Below, one piece after another: positions 15,215 to 23,783 of a DNA stretch of 64,000 nucleotides. The notes under the pieces were generated by a model that was not told the DNA's origin, did not search any database, and worked only from the letters and a program-made list of their open reading frames with translations. The position numbers and the translations under genes are program-made. Within the stretch, counting starts at the first letter, position 1; each line of letters opens with the position of its first letter. The DNA is from Clostridia bacterium (lineage in GTDB: Bacteria > Bacillota > Clostridia > Peptostreptococcales > Anaerovoracaceae), in the NCBI GenBank assembly GCA_910575405.1, contig CAJTER010000013.1:1-64000 (forward strand). The letters run 5' to 3'.

Positions 15215-15249
15215 TGCTGTTCAGAAAAAACTCCCTTGGGTGGGAATAC

Positions 15250-15278
15250 TTGCAACATCCGGGCAGGCAACGTATAAT
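15250..15278 (+). promoter_or_regulatory. Promoter of the two-component system
   Basis: TTGCAA (15250-15255) and TATAAT (15273-15278), 17 bp apart, about 100 bp before the response regulator start. Confidence 0.65.
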
Positions 15279-15380
15279 GGTGACATTGGGAGGCGGCATG
15301 AAGCATACAGCTGCGGATTGGAACGTATGCTCCGGCTGCGTCAGGAAAGAGAATGAAGGAACAAAAAGGGGATGGGACTT

Positions 15381-16085
15381 GTGAACAAGAGTAGAATTAT
15401 GATTGTGGATGATGAGCCGGATATTCTGGAGCTGCTGGAAAAGGCCCTTAATCTGGAGGGATATGGCAATATCGTCAAGGTGGATAGTGGGCGCTTAGCT
15501 GTAAAGGCCTGCAGAGAGATGAGGCCCGAGGCGATTATTCTGGACATCATGCTCCCGGACATGGATGGATATGAGGTTTGCCGGCAGATACGGGAGTTTT
15601 GTCTCTGTCCGGTGCTGTTTCTTTCTGCCAAAAACGAGGAACTGGATAAAATACTGGGACTTGCTGTGGGCGGGGATGATTATGTAACAAAGCCTTTCAG
15701 CCCCAGAGAAATTGTGTATCGGGTAAAAGCGCAGCTGCGCCGCGCCGGGTATGGGGAGCATCCGCCAAAAGATGATTTTGTGAAAATCGGGGAGCTGGAA
15801 ATCGACCCGGCAGGTTGCAGAGTGAGGAAGGGCGGTTCACCCATTGAACTGACGGCAAGGGAATTTGAAATACTCGTATATTTGGCGGAAAATAAAGGGC
15901 GGGTCATAAGCAGGGAACGCCTGTATGAAGCTATCTGGGGTCAGGACAGCTTTGGCTGCGATAATACGGTGATGGTCCATATGCGCCATTTGCGCGAAAA
16001 GCTGGAGGAAAACCCGGCGGAGCCGGAGTACCTTATTACCATGAAAGGATTGGGCTACAAGCTGGTGAATCCATATGAAACCTAA
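15381..16085 (+). CDS. OmpR/PhoB-family response regulator
   Basis: A 234-residue regulator: receiver domain with the acidic pair in MIVDDEPDIL, phospho-acceptor Asp55 in ILDIMLPDMDGY and Lys in DDYVTKPFSPRE, followed by a winged-helix DNA-binding domain (ELTAREFEILVYLAENKG, MVHMRHLREKLE). The frame opens at ATG 15372, but AAAGGGGAT lies at the right distance only from the GTG at 15381. It overlaps the kinase gene by 11 bases. Direct half-sites at 17500-17516 before the ABC transporter genes are a possible target. Confidence 0.93.
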   Translation: MNKSRIMIVDDEPDILELLEKALNLEGYGNIVKVDSGRLAVKACREMRPEAIILDIMLPDMDGYEVCRQIREFCLCPVLFLSAKNEELDKILGLAVGGDDYVTKPFSPREIVYRVKAQLRRAGYGEHPPKDDFVKIGELEIDPAGCRVRKGGSPIELTAREFEILVYLAENKGRVISRERLYEAIWGQDSFGCDNTVMVHMRHLREKLEENPAEPEYLITMKGLGYKLVNPYET

Positions 16086-17499
16086 AGCAATGACGAACCC
16101 CTTTCTGCGCATTTTTGTCTTTGCCGCGGTTCTGGTTCTTGCGGCCGTTGCTGCGGCCATAGGCCTGTTCTACTATATCTTCAGCATATCCGCATCCCAG
16201 CCGGAGGGATTGAGTCTGGCTTCCTGGCCTCAGACCTTCACAGACAGCTTTTCCGTATGGATGGAGAAGGAAGAAGGCGGTCTGACGGTAGAGGATATTG
16301 GAATAGAGCGTCTGGACGAGTATGGATTGTGGCTGCAGGTGCTGGATGAAGATGGAAGGGAAGTGCTCTCCCACAATAAACCGCAGGCTTATCCAAAAGA
16401 TTATTCCGCATCCCAGCTGGCTGCTCTGAGCATTCGGCCTTACGAAAAGAAGCATACGATTTTTGTCAGCAGCTTTGAAGCATCCGGCCAAACCTGGTGC
16501 TATGTGATCGGCTTTCCCTATGCCATAGGAAAGCATATGCTCTATTATAACGGGGAGCACGCACAGCGACTTTCACCTGTTTTTCGCGTGGGGATATGTG
16601 CTGTGTCAGGTTTTGTTCTCATCTTTGTTCTGGTGAGTGGCTTTTGGATTACCGGCCATTTGGCCAGGATTGCAAAAGGTATTGATTCGGTATTGTGCAG
16701 AGCTTATTGGGAGCTCCCGGAAAAAGGGATGTTCCGCCAGGTCTACCGGGAGCTGAACAAAATGGATGCGGAAATCCGCCGCAGCGACAGGATGAAAGAA
16801 GACACCGAACGGACTCGCAGGGAATGGATCTCCAATATTACCCACGATCTGAAAACGCCCCTTTCGCCAGTCAGAGGCTACGCGGAGCTGCTTTCCCAGG
16901 AACCTATGCCGGATACGGATACAGTACGGGAATACGGCAGGCTGATTTTAAAGAATGCCCAGCACACAGAACGCCTGATCGACGATCTGAAGCTGACCTG
17001 GCAGATGGAATCCGGGGTCATGCCGTATCACCCGAGAGAAATATCTGTGATCCACTGTCTGAGAGAAATCATCATTGATATTGTCAATGACCCTGCCTTC
17101 CGCGGGCGTACCATAGAGCTTGAAAGCTACGCGGAGGAGTTCCTTCTCCCTGCGGATCCAGAGCTGCTGCGCCGCGCCCTGGAAAACTTGATCATCAATG
17201 CCCTGACCCACAATCCGCCGCAGACAAAAGTGACTGTGCTGGCAGAATCCAATGAGCAGGGGGCGGCGTTTATTCGCGTGCGGGATAATGGCGTAGGTAT
17301 GAAAGGCGAAGAGCTATCCAGGCTGTTTGAGCGATATTACAGAGGCACGAGTACAAGGGAAAAAACGGAAGGAAGCGGTCTCGGCCTTGCCATTGCAAAG
17401 CAGATTGCAGTGCTGCACGGCGGCGATATTTCGGTAAAGAGCCAGCCGGGGGAAGGCACGGAATTTACCGTTTTTCTGCCGAATCCGCTGCCGGAATGA
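16075..17499 (+). CDS. Sensor histidine kinase
   Basis: A 474-residue membrane kinase. An N-terminal helix (about residues 9-33) and a second helix near residues 170-192 enclose an extracytoplasmic sensor of about 135 residues without a recognised fold. HisKA follows with phospho-acceptor His257 (SNITHDLKTPLSPVRGY) and an ATPase domain with N box (NLIINALTHNPP), G1 (VRDNGVGMKGEEL) and G2 (GSGLGLAIAKQI). Partner of the upstream regulator. The ABC transporter just downstream suggests an antimicrobial- or envelope-stress sensing module. Confidence 0.93.
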   Translation: MKPKAMTNPFLRIFVFAAVLVLAAVAAAIGLFYYIFSISASQPEGLSLASWPQTFTDSFSVWMEKEEGGLTVEDIGIERLDEYGLWLQVLDEDGREVLSHNKPQAYPKDYSASQLAALSIRPYEKKHTIFVSSFEASGQTWCYVIGFPYAIGKHMLYYNGEHAQRLSPVFRVGICAVSGFVLIFVLVSGFWITGHLARIAKGIDSVLCRAYWELPEKGMFRQVYRELNKMDAEIRRSDRMKEDTERTRREWISNITHDLKTPLSPVRGYAELLSQEPMPDTDTVREYGRLILKNAQHTERLIDDLKLTWQMESGVMPYHPREISVIHCLREIIIDIVNDPAFRGRTIELESYAEEFLLPADPELLRRALENLIINALTHNPPQTKVTVLAESNEQGAAFIRVRDNGVGMKGEELSRLFERYYRGTSTREKTEGSGLGLAIAKQIAVLHGGDISVKSQPGEGTEFTVFLPNPLPE

Positions 17500-17516
17500 C
17501 TTAAGGCAAACTTAAG
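17500..17516 (+). promoter_or_regulatory. Direct-repeat operator candidate upstream of the ABC transporter
   Basis: CTTAAG at 17500-17505 and again at 17511-17516, an 11-bp period that places both half-sites on one DNA face, as in OmpR/PhoB-family operators. It starts directly after the kinase stop codon and about 145 bp before the ABC ATPase gene. Confidence 0.45.
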
Positions 17517-17659
17517 ATAGGGAAAAGCTCTGCCTAAGATGGATGGCTTATGCTATAAAGCATGGGTCATCTGTTTTTTTATGCCTGTTATGTCCAAAGC
17601 ATAGGTGCGGCAGGCGACAGCGAGTAAGATGCGATGGAAAACGACAAGGAGGTTTCCCT

Positions 17660-18556
17660 ATGGAACTGCAATTACAAAATCTCAGCAAGCAATATGGAGA
17701 AAAGCGAGCCGTTCAAAGGCTCAATGCCCGCCTGACACCAGGGGTGTATGGTCTGCTTGGAGCCAACGGGGCGGGAAAAACAACCCTGATGCGAATGATA
17801 TGCGGGCTTCTGAAGCCCACATCCGGTGCGATCCTTCTTAATGAAGCCGCCATGGAGGAGCTGGGAGAACAGTACTATACCCATTTAGGGTATATGCCGC
17901 AGGATTTCGGTTTTTATCCGGAATTTACCGGCCGTGAATTCATGCTGTACATGGCAGCTGTAAAGGGACTGGATAAGAAACGGGCAAAATCCCGCAGTCA
18001 AAAACTCTTTTCCATGGTCAATCTGCAGGAGGCGGCAGACAAAAAGATTAAAACGTATTCCGGAGGAATGAAGCAGCGTCTCGGTATTGCCCAGGCTGTG
18101 CTGAACAACCCGGCGATTCTGATTTTGGATGAGCCTACTGCTGGGCTGGATCCCAAAGAACGGGTGAGCTTTCGCAATCTGATTTCGCAGCTTTCGCGGA
18201 ATCGGATCGTGATCCTTTCCACCCATATTGTATCGGACGTTTCCTGCATTGCGGATACGATTTTGATGATGAAGCAGGGAAGGCTGCTCCTGCAGGAGCC
18301 CATGGATACGGTTACGGACAGTATCCGGGGAAAGGTCTGGGAGGTGCTGGTCAGTGAGCGGCAGGCAGTGGAATACAGCAGGCGGTTTCCCATTGTAAAT
18401 CTGCATCACGAAAAGGGCAAAGTACGTCTGAGAATGGTCAGCGAAACCATGCCCGCAGCGGAGGGGCGGGCCGCGGAACCGGATCTTGAGGACTTATTTC
18501 TCTATCATTTTGGAAACCAGACACAGGAGGAAATGGAAGATGTTGATCCAATATGA
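17660..18556 (+). CDS. ABC transporter ATP-binding protein
   Basis: A 298-residue ATPase: Walker A GANGAGKTT, Q-loop region YMPQDFGFYP, signature YSGGMKQRLGIAQAVL, Walker B AILILDEPTAGLD and the switch His in ILSTHIVSDV. The C-terminal extension of about 70 residues is usual for ATPases of CcmA/NatA-type exporters. AAGGAGGTTTCCCT before ATG 17660 decides the start; the longer frame opens at 17543. It overlaps the permease gene by 17 bases. Likely an exporter controlled by the adjacent two-component system. Confidence 0.92.
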   Translation: MELQLQNLSKQYGEKRAVQRLNARLTPGVYGLLGANGAGKTTLMRMICGLLKPTSGAILLNEAAMEELGEQYYTHLGYMPQDFGFYPEFTGREFMLYMAAVKGLDKKRAKSRSQKLFSMVNLQEAADKKIKTYSGGMKQRLGIAQAVLNNPAILILDEPTAGLDPKERVSFRNLISQLSRNRIVILSTHIVSDVSCIADTILMMKQGRLLLQEPMDTVTDSIRGKVWEVLVSERQAVEYSRRFPIVNLHHEKGKVRLRMVSETMPAAEGRAAEPDLEDLFLYHFGNQTQEEMEDVDPI

Positions 18557-19766
18557 ACTTTTAAAGCTATTGCGCAAAAAATTCACCCTCATCTTGATGG
18601 CAGTAAGTCTGGCTCTGACGGCCTTTCTCTTTGGTCTGCCGGTTATGCAATACCAGATTTATGATGAAAACGGTGTGATAAAAGGGATGGAGGGGATTCG
18701 GTATGAAAAAGAGCAGGCCGTAAAGCTGCCGACATTTCTGACCGAGGAATACATTGCAAAGACCGTCCACCAGGTGCAGGGGCTCTTTCAAAACCCACAT
18801 AATGTGGGCTACGATGGAAATGAGCAGTTCCTCATCGGGGAGGCCTATTGGAAGTATATTGCGCCGAGGGAAAACTTGCTGAACACCATCGCTAAGGCCT
18901 ACGATAACCCGGGGGAACATTCGGGCTACAATAAGCTTGCGGATATAGACGCGGCAGAGGGCGCAAAGTTTTATCAGGCGGCGGAATCAAAACGGGAAGC
19001 GCTGCTGGAGGATCCGGCCCGCCGGATGACCGCGCAGCAGAAGGCCTACTGGAGCAGCATGGCAGCTAAAGTTAGTACGCCTTTGAAGTACGGATATTAC
19101 CAGGGCTGGGAAACCCTGATCAGTAGCTTTGAACTGCTGATGTTTGCCATACTGTCCATCTGCATTGTGATTGCGCCGGTCTTTGCAGGCGAATATCAGG
19201 CTGGAACGGATGCTTTGATTTTACCTGCGAAATATGGGAAGACAAAGCTGGTGACAGCGAAAATCCGTTCCGCATTTTTGTTTGGGGCCCTTGCCTTTAC
19301 GCTTCACATTATTATAGCCTTTGGCATACTACTGACGACCTTTGGCACAGATGGCTGGGAGCTTCCTCTGCAGGCTGCCAATATGACCATACCGTATGAC
19401 TTTACCTTCCTGCAGGCTGCGCTGGCGGGTCTGGGAGTCCTTTATCTGATTTTGTTTGCCGCTATCAGCCTGACCCTCCTTTTGTCGTCAAAGATGAAAA
19501 CTCCGTATCTGGTACTGCCGGTGCTGGCGGCTGTGCTTTTTGTTCCCATGTTTCTGACGCCGGACGGTACAACGGGAATCTACAATCAGTTGCTGTTCCT
19601 GCTTCCCTATCGCGCGGCCATGCCGGAGCTGGGCAAATATATTTCCTATCAATTTGGCAGTCTGGTCCTGGATGCCTTTGCTGCAAGGACATTCCTGTAT
19701 GTGATTTTGACTGTCATCATGCTTCCCTTTGCCAGGAGAAGTTTTAAAAAGCACCAGGCTGCATAA
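18540..19766 (+). CDS. ABC transporter permease
   Basis: A 408-residue membrane protein with one helix near residues 20-38, a soluble loop of about 150 residues, and five more helices in the C-terminal half, the ABC-2 type layout of NatB/YhaP-like permeases. CAGGAGGAAATGGAAG before the ATG at 18540 supports this start, inside the upstream ATPase gene; the frame itself opens at 18486. Its substrate cannot be told from the sequence. No clear terminator follows before 19843. Confidence 0.85.
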   Translation: MLIQYELLKLLRKKFTLILMAVSLALTAFLFGLPVMQYQIYDENGVIKGMEGIRYEKEQAVKLPTFLTEEYIAKTVHQVQGLFQNPHNVGYDGNEQFLIGEAYWKYIAPRENLLNTIAKAYDNPGEHSGYNKLADIDAAEGAKFYQAAESKREALLEDPARRMTAQQKAYWSSMAAKVSTPLKYGYYQGWETLISSFELLMFAILSICIVIAPVFAGEYQAGTDALILPAKYGKTKLVTAKIRSAFLFGALAFTLHIIIAFGILLTTFGTDGWELPLQAANMTIPYDFTFLQAALAGLGVLYLILFAAISLTLLLSSKMKTPYLVLPVLAAVLFVPMFLTPDGTTGIYNQLLFLLPYRAAMPELGKYISYQFGSLVLDAFAARTFLYVILTVIMLPFARRSFKKHQAA

Positions 19767-19842
19767 GGTTTGCGATCCGTTTCCTTTTCTGTATCATCCA
19801 ATTTTACATTGAAAAAAATATAAAAAAAGTAATAAAATTACA

Positions 19843-19871
19843 TTGAACCGGGCCCAATTTTTTTGTATAAT
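19843..19871 (+). promoter_or_regulatory. Promoter of the Rpn-like nuclease gene
   Basis: TTGAAC (19843-19848) and TATAAT (19866-19871) with a 17-bp spacer, about 80 bp before the start codon. Confidence 0.7.
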
Positions 19872-19953
19872 AAATCTATCAAGGGGAACACAGTAGTGAA
19901 GGGGGAATCGGCAGCAGAAATATTAGAAACAGCAATATCAGGGGGAAATGAAT

Positions 19954-20994
19954 ATGGGAGAGATTACAGATTATGAACGCGAAAAACGTTTTGCGGGGCA
20001 AACAGGCGGCGAGCCTGAAATCGCAAAGTATACAATGCAAGACAGCGTCTTTACGACTCTGTTCAGGGAAAAGAAATATTTGATTCAGCTTTACCGGGCA
20101 CTGCATCCGGAGGATACCGACACAACGGAAGAAGATTTGAAAAACATTACGATTAAAAATGTCTTGACGGACGGAATTTACAATGATCTGGGCTTTATGG
20201 CAGGCGATAAGCTGTTGATTCTGGTAGAGGCTCAGGCCAGCTGGAGTATGAATATTATCATAAGAGCGCTGATGTATCTGGTGCAAAGCTATCACGAGTA
20301 TTTTGAAGGGAAGAAGGTAGAACTGTACCGGAGCAAAAAAGTGCATTTGCCGAGACCGGAGCTGTATGTGGTTTTTACCGGAAAACGGACAGAGCATCCG
20401 GAGACAGTATCCCTTTCTGAGGAATTCTTTGGCGGAGAGGAATGTGCCCTTGAGGTGAAGGTGAACATGATCTATGGGGAAGAAGCCTGGGAAGCTGTAA
20501 GTTCGGGAGACCGGGAGGAAAAGGACATTATCAGCCAGTATATTATTTTTACAAAAGTGTATAATGAGCAGGTCAAGAAGTACAGGCGAACCCGAAAAGC
20601 GGTTGCAGAGACAATTCGGATCTGCAGGGACTGGAATGTGCTGAAGGAATTCCTTGAGAGTCGGGAAAAGGAGGTAGTGAGTATTATGATGGCCTTATTT
20701 GATGAGAAGCGTATCGTGGAGCTCTATATTGAAAACAGAGTGAGGGAAGGAATAGAGGAAGGGCTGAAAGACGCTGAAAAACTATTAATGGAAAAGGTAG
20801 CTGCAGAAGCTGAGAAAAGAGCTACGGAAACTGAGAAACGAGCTGCTGAAAAGGCGGCCAGCATCACCAGGAAAACGGCAGAGGGACTGCTGAAGACTGG
20901 AAAACTATCTATCGAAGAAATTGCTGCCTGCATTCCGGAGCTTTCCAGCGAGGATATCCGTGGGATACAGAAAACGCTCGCATATGCGAAATAA
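19954..20994 (+). CDS. Rpn-family PD-(D/E)XK nuclease / putative transposase
   Basis: A 346-residue protein with an N-terminal PD-(D/E)XK domain: TDGIYNDLGFMAGDKLLILVEA followed by a Gln, the D...E-x-Q metal site of the Rpn (YhgA-like) family, and the later ELYVVFTGKR strand. The C-terminal third has a charged coiled coil (AEKRATETEKRAAEK) and a short helical ending. Rpn proteins promote RecA-independent recombination and can act as nucleases; many genomes carry several copies. GGGGGAA is 8 bases before the ATG at 19954, better placed than for the ATG at 19948. The gene stands alone with its own promoter. Confidence 0.8.
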   Translation: MGEITDYEREKRFAGQTGGEPEIAKYTMQDSVFTTLFREKKYLIQLYRALHPEDTDTTEEDLKNITIKNVLTDGIYNDLGFMAGDKLLILVEAQASWSMNIIIRALMYLVQSYHEYFEGKKVELYRSKKVHLPRPELYVVFTGKRTEHPETVSLSEEFFGGEECALEVKVNMIYGEEAWEAVSSGDREEKDIISQYIIFTKVYNEQVKKYRRTRKAVAETIRICRDWNVLKEFLESREKEVVSIMMALFDEKRIVELYIENRVREGIEEGLKDAEKLLMEKVAAEAEKRATETEKRAAEKAASITRKTAEGLLKTGKLSIEEIAACIPELSSEDIRGIQKTLAYAK

Positions 20995-21420
20995 GCGATG
21001 CAAAAGCAAAGAAATACGCAAGCTGCAAACGAGATCAAGAGGATGCCTGCTGCACGGTGGGCGTTCTTTTTGTTTACATCTTGAAAGGCAATGAGGCAGC
21101 ACACTGGAGAAATTAATTTGTTAATAAAATATCGAACACTTTCGTATAGTAAAGTGAAATTGATTAAAAATGAAGATGAATTTTCATTTTTTTTGTTTAC
21201 TACAAAAATAATGAAAAATCCACATGCTCCCAAGAAATGTCTCAAAATACAGCAAAATAGTTCGAGTATTAGGCTGGACAAACCGCAAATATGACGGTAA
21301 AATAAAAAGGTGAGAAGAAAAAACAGAGAATATAGCGATGTGAAAATACGTTAAACGAATCACAACTTAGAGTGAAAGCGGGAAAGTACCCGTAGAGTCG
21401 CTCTACTCAGGAGGAAATTT
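20995..21420 (+). other. Intergenic region before the hydrogenase operon
   Basis: No supported gene. A weak hairpin with T tail at about 21038-21072 may end the Rpn-like transcript. An AAAAATGAA/TTCATTTTT hairpin with an eight-T tail lies at 21166-21195. The last 45 bases hold the structured leader described separately. A clear -35/-10 pair for the operon was not identified. Confidence 0.5.
21379..21415 (+). promoter_or_regulatory. Double-hairpin leader in front of hydC
   Basis: CGGG-AAAGTA-CCCG (21379-21392) is followed with a one-base overlap by GTAGAG-TCG-CTCTAC (21392-21406), then directly by the Shine-Dalgarno sequence CAGGAGGA and the ATG at 21421. Such tight hairpins at the ribosome site may protect the mRNA or tune initiation. 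No known riboswitch class was recognised. Confidence 0.4.
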
Positions 21421-21885
21421 ATGGACAATAAAGAATTGTATCAACAAATTGATGAAATCATTAATGCCCAAAGCAGTGAAAAACCGATAGTAGCTATTTT
21501 GCAGGATATTCAGGAAGTTTACCGCTATCTGCCCAGAGAAGCATTTGACTATCTGTCTGAAAAGCTGGGAGTAAGCCTTGCAAAGATATATAGCATAGCG
21601 ACCTTTTATGAGAACTTCTCACTTTCACCCAAAGGGAAATACGTGATTAAAATCTGTGACGGCACAGCTTGTCACGTTCGGAAATCCATCCCCATTTTGG
21701 ATGCTCTCCGAAAGGAACTGGGACTTTCCGGCGAAAAGAACACGACAGACGATCTGATGTATACCGTAGAAACGGTTTCCTGTCTGGGAGCCTGCGGTCT
21801 GGCGCCTGTCCTGACTGTAAACGATAAGGTATATCCGGCAATGACTCCGGAGAAGGCAATCGAACTTCTCGGAGAACTGAAGTAG
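21421..21885 (+). CDS. hydC: NADH dehydrogenase/hydrogenase subunit, NuoE-like [2Fe-2S] (HydC)
   Basis: A 154-residue thioredoxin-like [2Fe-2S] protein of the NuoE/HydC family. The four cluster cysteines are visible in CDGTACHVRKS and, about 36 residues later, in CLGACGLAP. The N-terminal helical bundle (IVAILQDIQEVYRYLPREA) is standard. With HydB and HydA it forms the trimeric hydrogenase that in related anaerobes couples H2 formation to NADH and reduced ferredoxin (electron bifurcation or confurcation). It is first in the operon, with 15 bp to hydB. Confidence 0.93.
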   Translation: MDNKELYQQIDEIINAQSSEKPIVAILQDIQEVYRYLPREAFDYLSEKLGVSLAKIYSIATFYENFSLSPKGKYVIKICDGTACHVRKSIPILDALRKELGLSGEKNTTDDLMYTVETVSCLGACGLAPVLTVNDKVYPAMTPEKAIELLGELK

Positions 21886-21900
21886 GAGGGGAGCGTAAAC

Positions 21901-23778
21901 ATGGTATTTGAAAACAGAGAATCACTGCAAAAATCCAGAGAGGCTTTCCTGGAACAGATCGATCATCAGACAAAGAAGATTTATGTTTGCGGAGGAACGG
22001 GCTGCGTCGCAGGCGGTTCCATGGAAATTTATGAAAAATTAAAACAGCTGATTGAAGATAAAGGCATCAAGTGCCAGGTAAAGCTGGAAAAGGAAGAGGA
22101 AGGAAACCATGTAGGTCTGAAAAAAAGCGGATGCCACGGATTCTGCGAAATGGGACCGCTCCTTCGTATTGAGCCGGCAAAACTGCTGTACCTCAAGGTA
22201 TCCTTAGATGACTGCGAGGAAATCGTGGAAAAATCCATTGTAGGCGACGGTGTTGTCGATCGCCTGATCTATTCCAGAGACGGCATTACATATCCGGTAC
22301 AGGAGGAAATTCCCTTCTACAAAAACCAGACTAGAATCGTACTGGAGGACTGCGGGCAGATTGACGCAGAATCTATCGAAGAATATATCGCTTACGGCGG
22401 TTACAGCTCCCTGGAAAAATGTCTCTTTGATATTACTCAGGATGATATCGTAAAAACCATCAATGATTCCAATCTGAGAGGAAGAGGCGGCGGCGGCTTC
22501 CCGGCAGGAAGAAAGTGGTCTCAGGTAAAGGCTCAGAAAGATCCAGTAAAATACGTTGTATGCAACGGCGATGAAGGAGACCCAGGCGCGTTCATGGATC
22601 GGAGCATCATGGAGGGCGACCCTCACAAAATGCTGGAAGGTATGATTATCGCAGGTTACGCTTCCGGCGCAACAGAAGGCTACATTTATGTAAGAGCGGA
22701 ATATCCGCTGGCTGTACAGCGTCTTGAAATGGCAATCGCGGACTGCAGAAGATACGGAATTCTGGGTGAAAATATCCTGGGAACCGGCTTTGCCTTTGAT
22801 ATTCACATTGTAAAAGGCGCGGGAGCTTTCGTATGCGGAGAAGGAAGCGCTCTCACCACTTCCATAGAAGGCGACCGGGGTATGCCGAGAGTAAAACCGC
22901 CGAGAACCGTAGAACACGGACTTTATGGCAAACCGACGCTTCTCAATAACGTAGAGACATTCGCAAACGTGCCTATTATCATTGAAAAGGGCGCAGACTG
23001 GTACAAGAGCATCGGCCCGGTAAAGAGCCCGGGAACAAAGGCCTTCGCGCTGACTGGAAATATTGTAAATACAGGTCTTATCGAAGTACCTATGGGAACG
23101 ACTCTTCGCCACATTATTTTTGACGTAGGCGGCGGTGTAAGAGGCGGCAAAAAGTTCAAGGCCGTACAGATTGGAGGACCTTCCGGAGCATGTCTGACTG
23201 AGGAACATCTGGATCTGCCTCTTGATTTTGACAGCCTGAAAAAGGCAGGCGCCATGATCGGATCCGGCGGACTGGTTGTTATGGACGAGGACACCTGTAT
23301 GGTAGAGGTTGCCCGCTTCTTCATGAACTTTACCCAGAATGAATCCTGCGGAAAGTGCGTACCGTGCAGAGAGGGCACCAGAAGAATGCTGGAAATCCTG
23401 GAACGCATTGTAGCGGGAAAGGGCGAGATGTCCGACCTGGATATGCTGGAAGAGCTGGCCGATACCATCACTTCCACAGCACTCTGCGGACTTGGAAAAA
23501 CAGCGGCAAACCCGGTTGTTTCCACACTGAAATACTTCAGAGAAGAGTACGAAGAGCACATCAGGGACAAGGTCTGCAGAACGAAGACCTGTCAGGCGCT
23601 GAAGAAAATTTATATTGATAAAGACAGCTGCAAGGGCTGCAGCCTGTGTTCAAGAGTATGTCCGGTAGATGCTATTTCCGGAAAAGTGAAAGAACCGTTT
23701 GAAATCGATCAGGACAAGTGCATCAAGTGCGGCGCATGTATGGATTCCTGTAAATTCAAGGCGATCAAGGAGGCTTAA
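21901..23778 (+). CDS. hydB: NADH dehydrogenase/hydrogenase subunit, NuoF-like (HydB)
   Basis: A 625-residue flavoprotein: an N-terminal thioredoxin-like [2Fe-2S] domain (CGGTGC, CHGFCEMGP), the NuoF core with FMN site GRGGGGFPAGRKWSQ and CNGDEGDPGAFMDR, the SLBB region, the NuoF 4Fe-4S motif ESCGKCVPCREGT, and a C-terminal two-cluster ferredoxin domain (CKGCSLCSRVCP, CIKCGACMDSC). This extended layout is typical of HydB of electron-bifurcating hydrogenases. NAD(H) reacts here. A GGAGGGG Shine-Dalgarno sequence precedes the start. Confidence 0.95.
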   Translation: MVFENRESLQKSREAFLEQIDHQTKKIYVCGGTGCVAGGSMEIYEKLKQLIEDKGIKCQVKLEKEEEGNHVGLKKSGCHGFCEMGPLLRIEPAKLLYLKVSLDDCEEIVEKSIVGDGVVDRLIYSRDGITYPVQEEIPFYKNQTRIVLEDCGQIDAESIEEYIAYGGYSSLEKCLFDITQDDIVKTINDSNLRGRGGGGFPAGRKWSQVKAQKDPVKYVVCNGDEGDPGAFMDRSIMEGDPHKMLEGMIIAGYASGATEGYIYVRAEYPLAVQRLEMAIADCRRYGILGENILGTGFAFDIHIVKGAGAFVCGEGSALTTSIEGDRGMPRVKPPRTVEHGLYGKPTLLNNVETFANVPIIIEKGADWYKSIGPVKSPGTKAFALTGNIVNTGLIEVPMGTTLRHIIFDVGGGVRGGKKFKAVQIGGPSGACLTEEHLDLPLDFDSLKKAGAMIGSGGLVVMDEDTCMVEVARFFMNFTQNESCGKCVPCREGTRRMLEILERIVAGKGEMSDLDMLEELADTITSTALCGLGKTAANPVVSTLKYFREEYEEHIRDKVCRTKTCQALKKIYIDKDSCKGCSLCSRVCPVDAISGKVKEPFEIDQDKCIKCGACMDSCKFKAIKEA

Positions 23779-23783
23779 TCAAA

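Noticed and set aside
22204-23559. Long minus-strand frame (451 codons) across hydB
   Set aside because: It is an antisense shadow of the clearly coding hydB; composition is Ser/Cys/Phe-rich with no domain, and no Shine-Dalgarno sequence.
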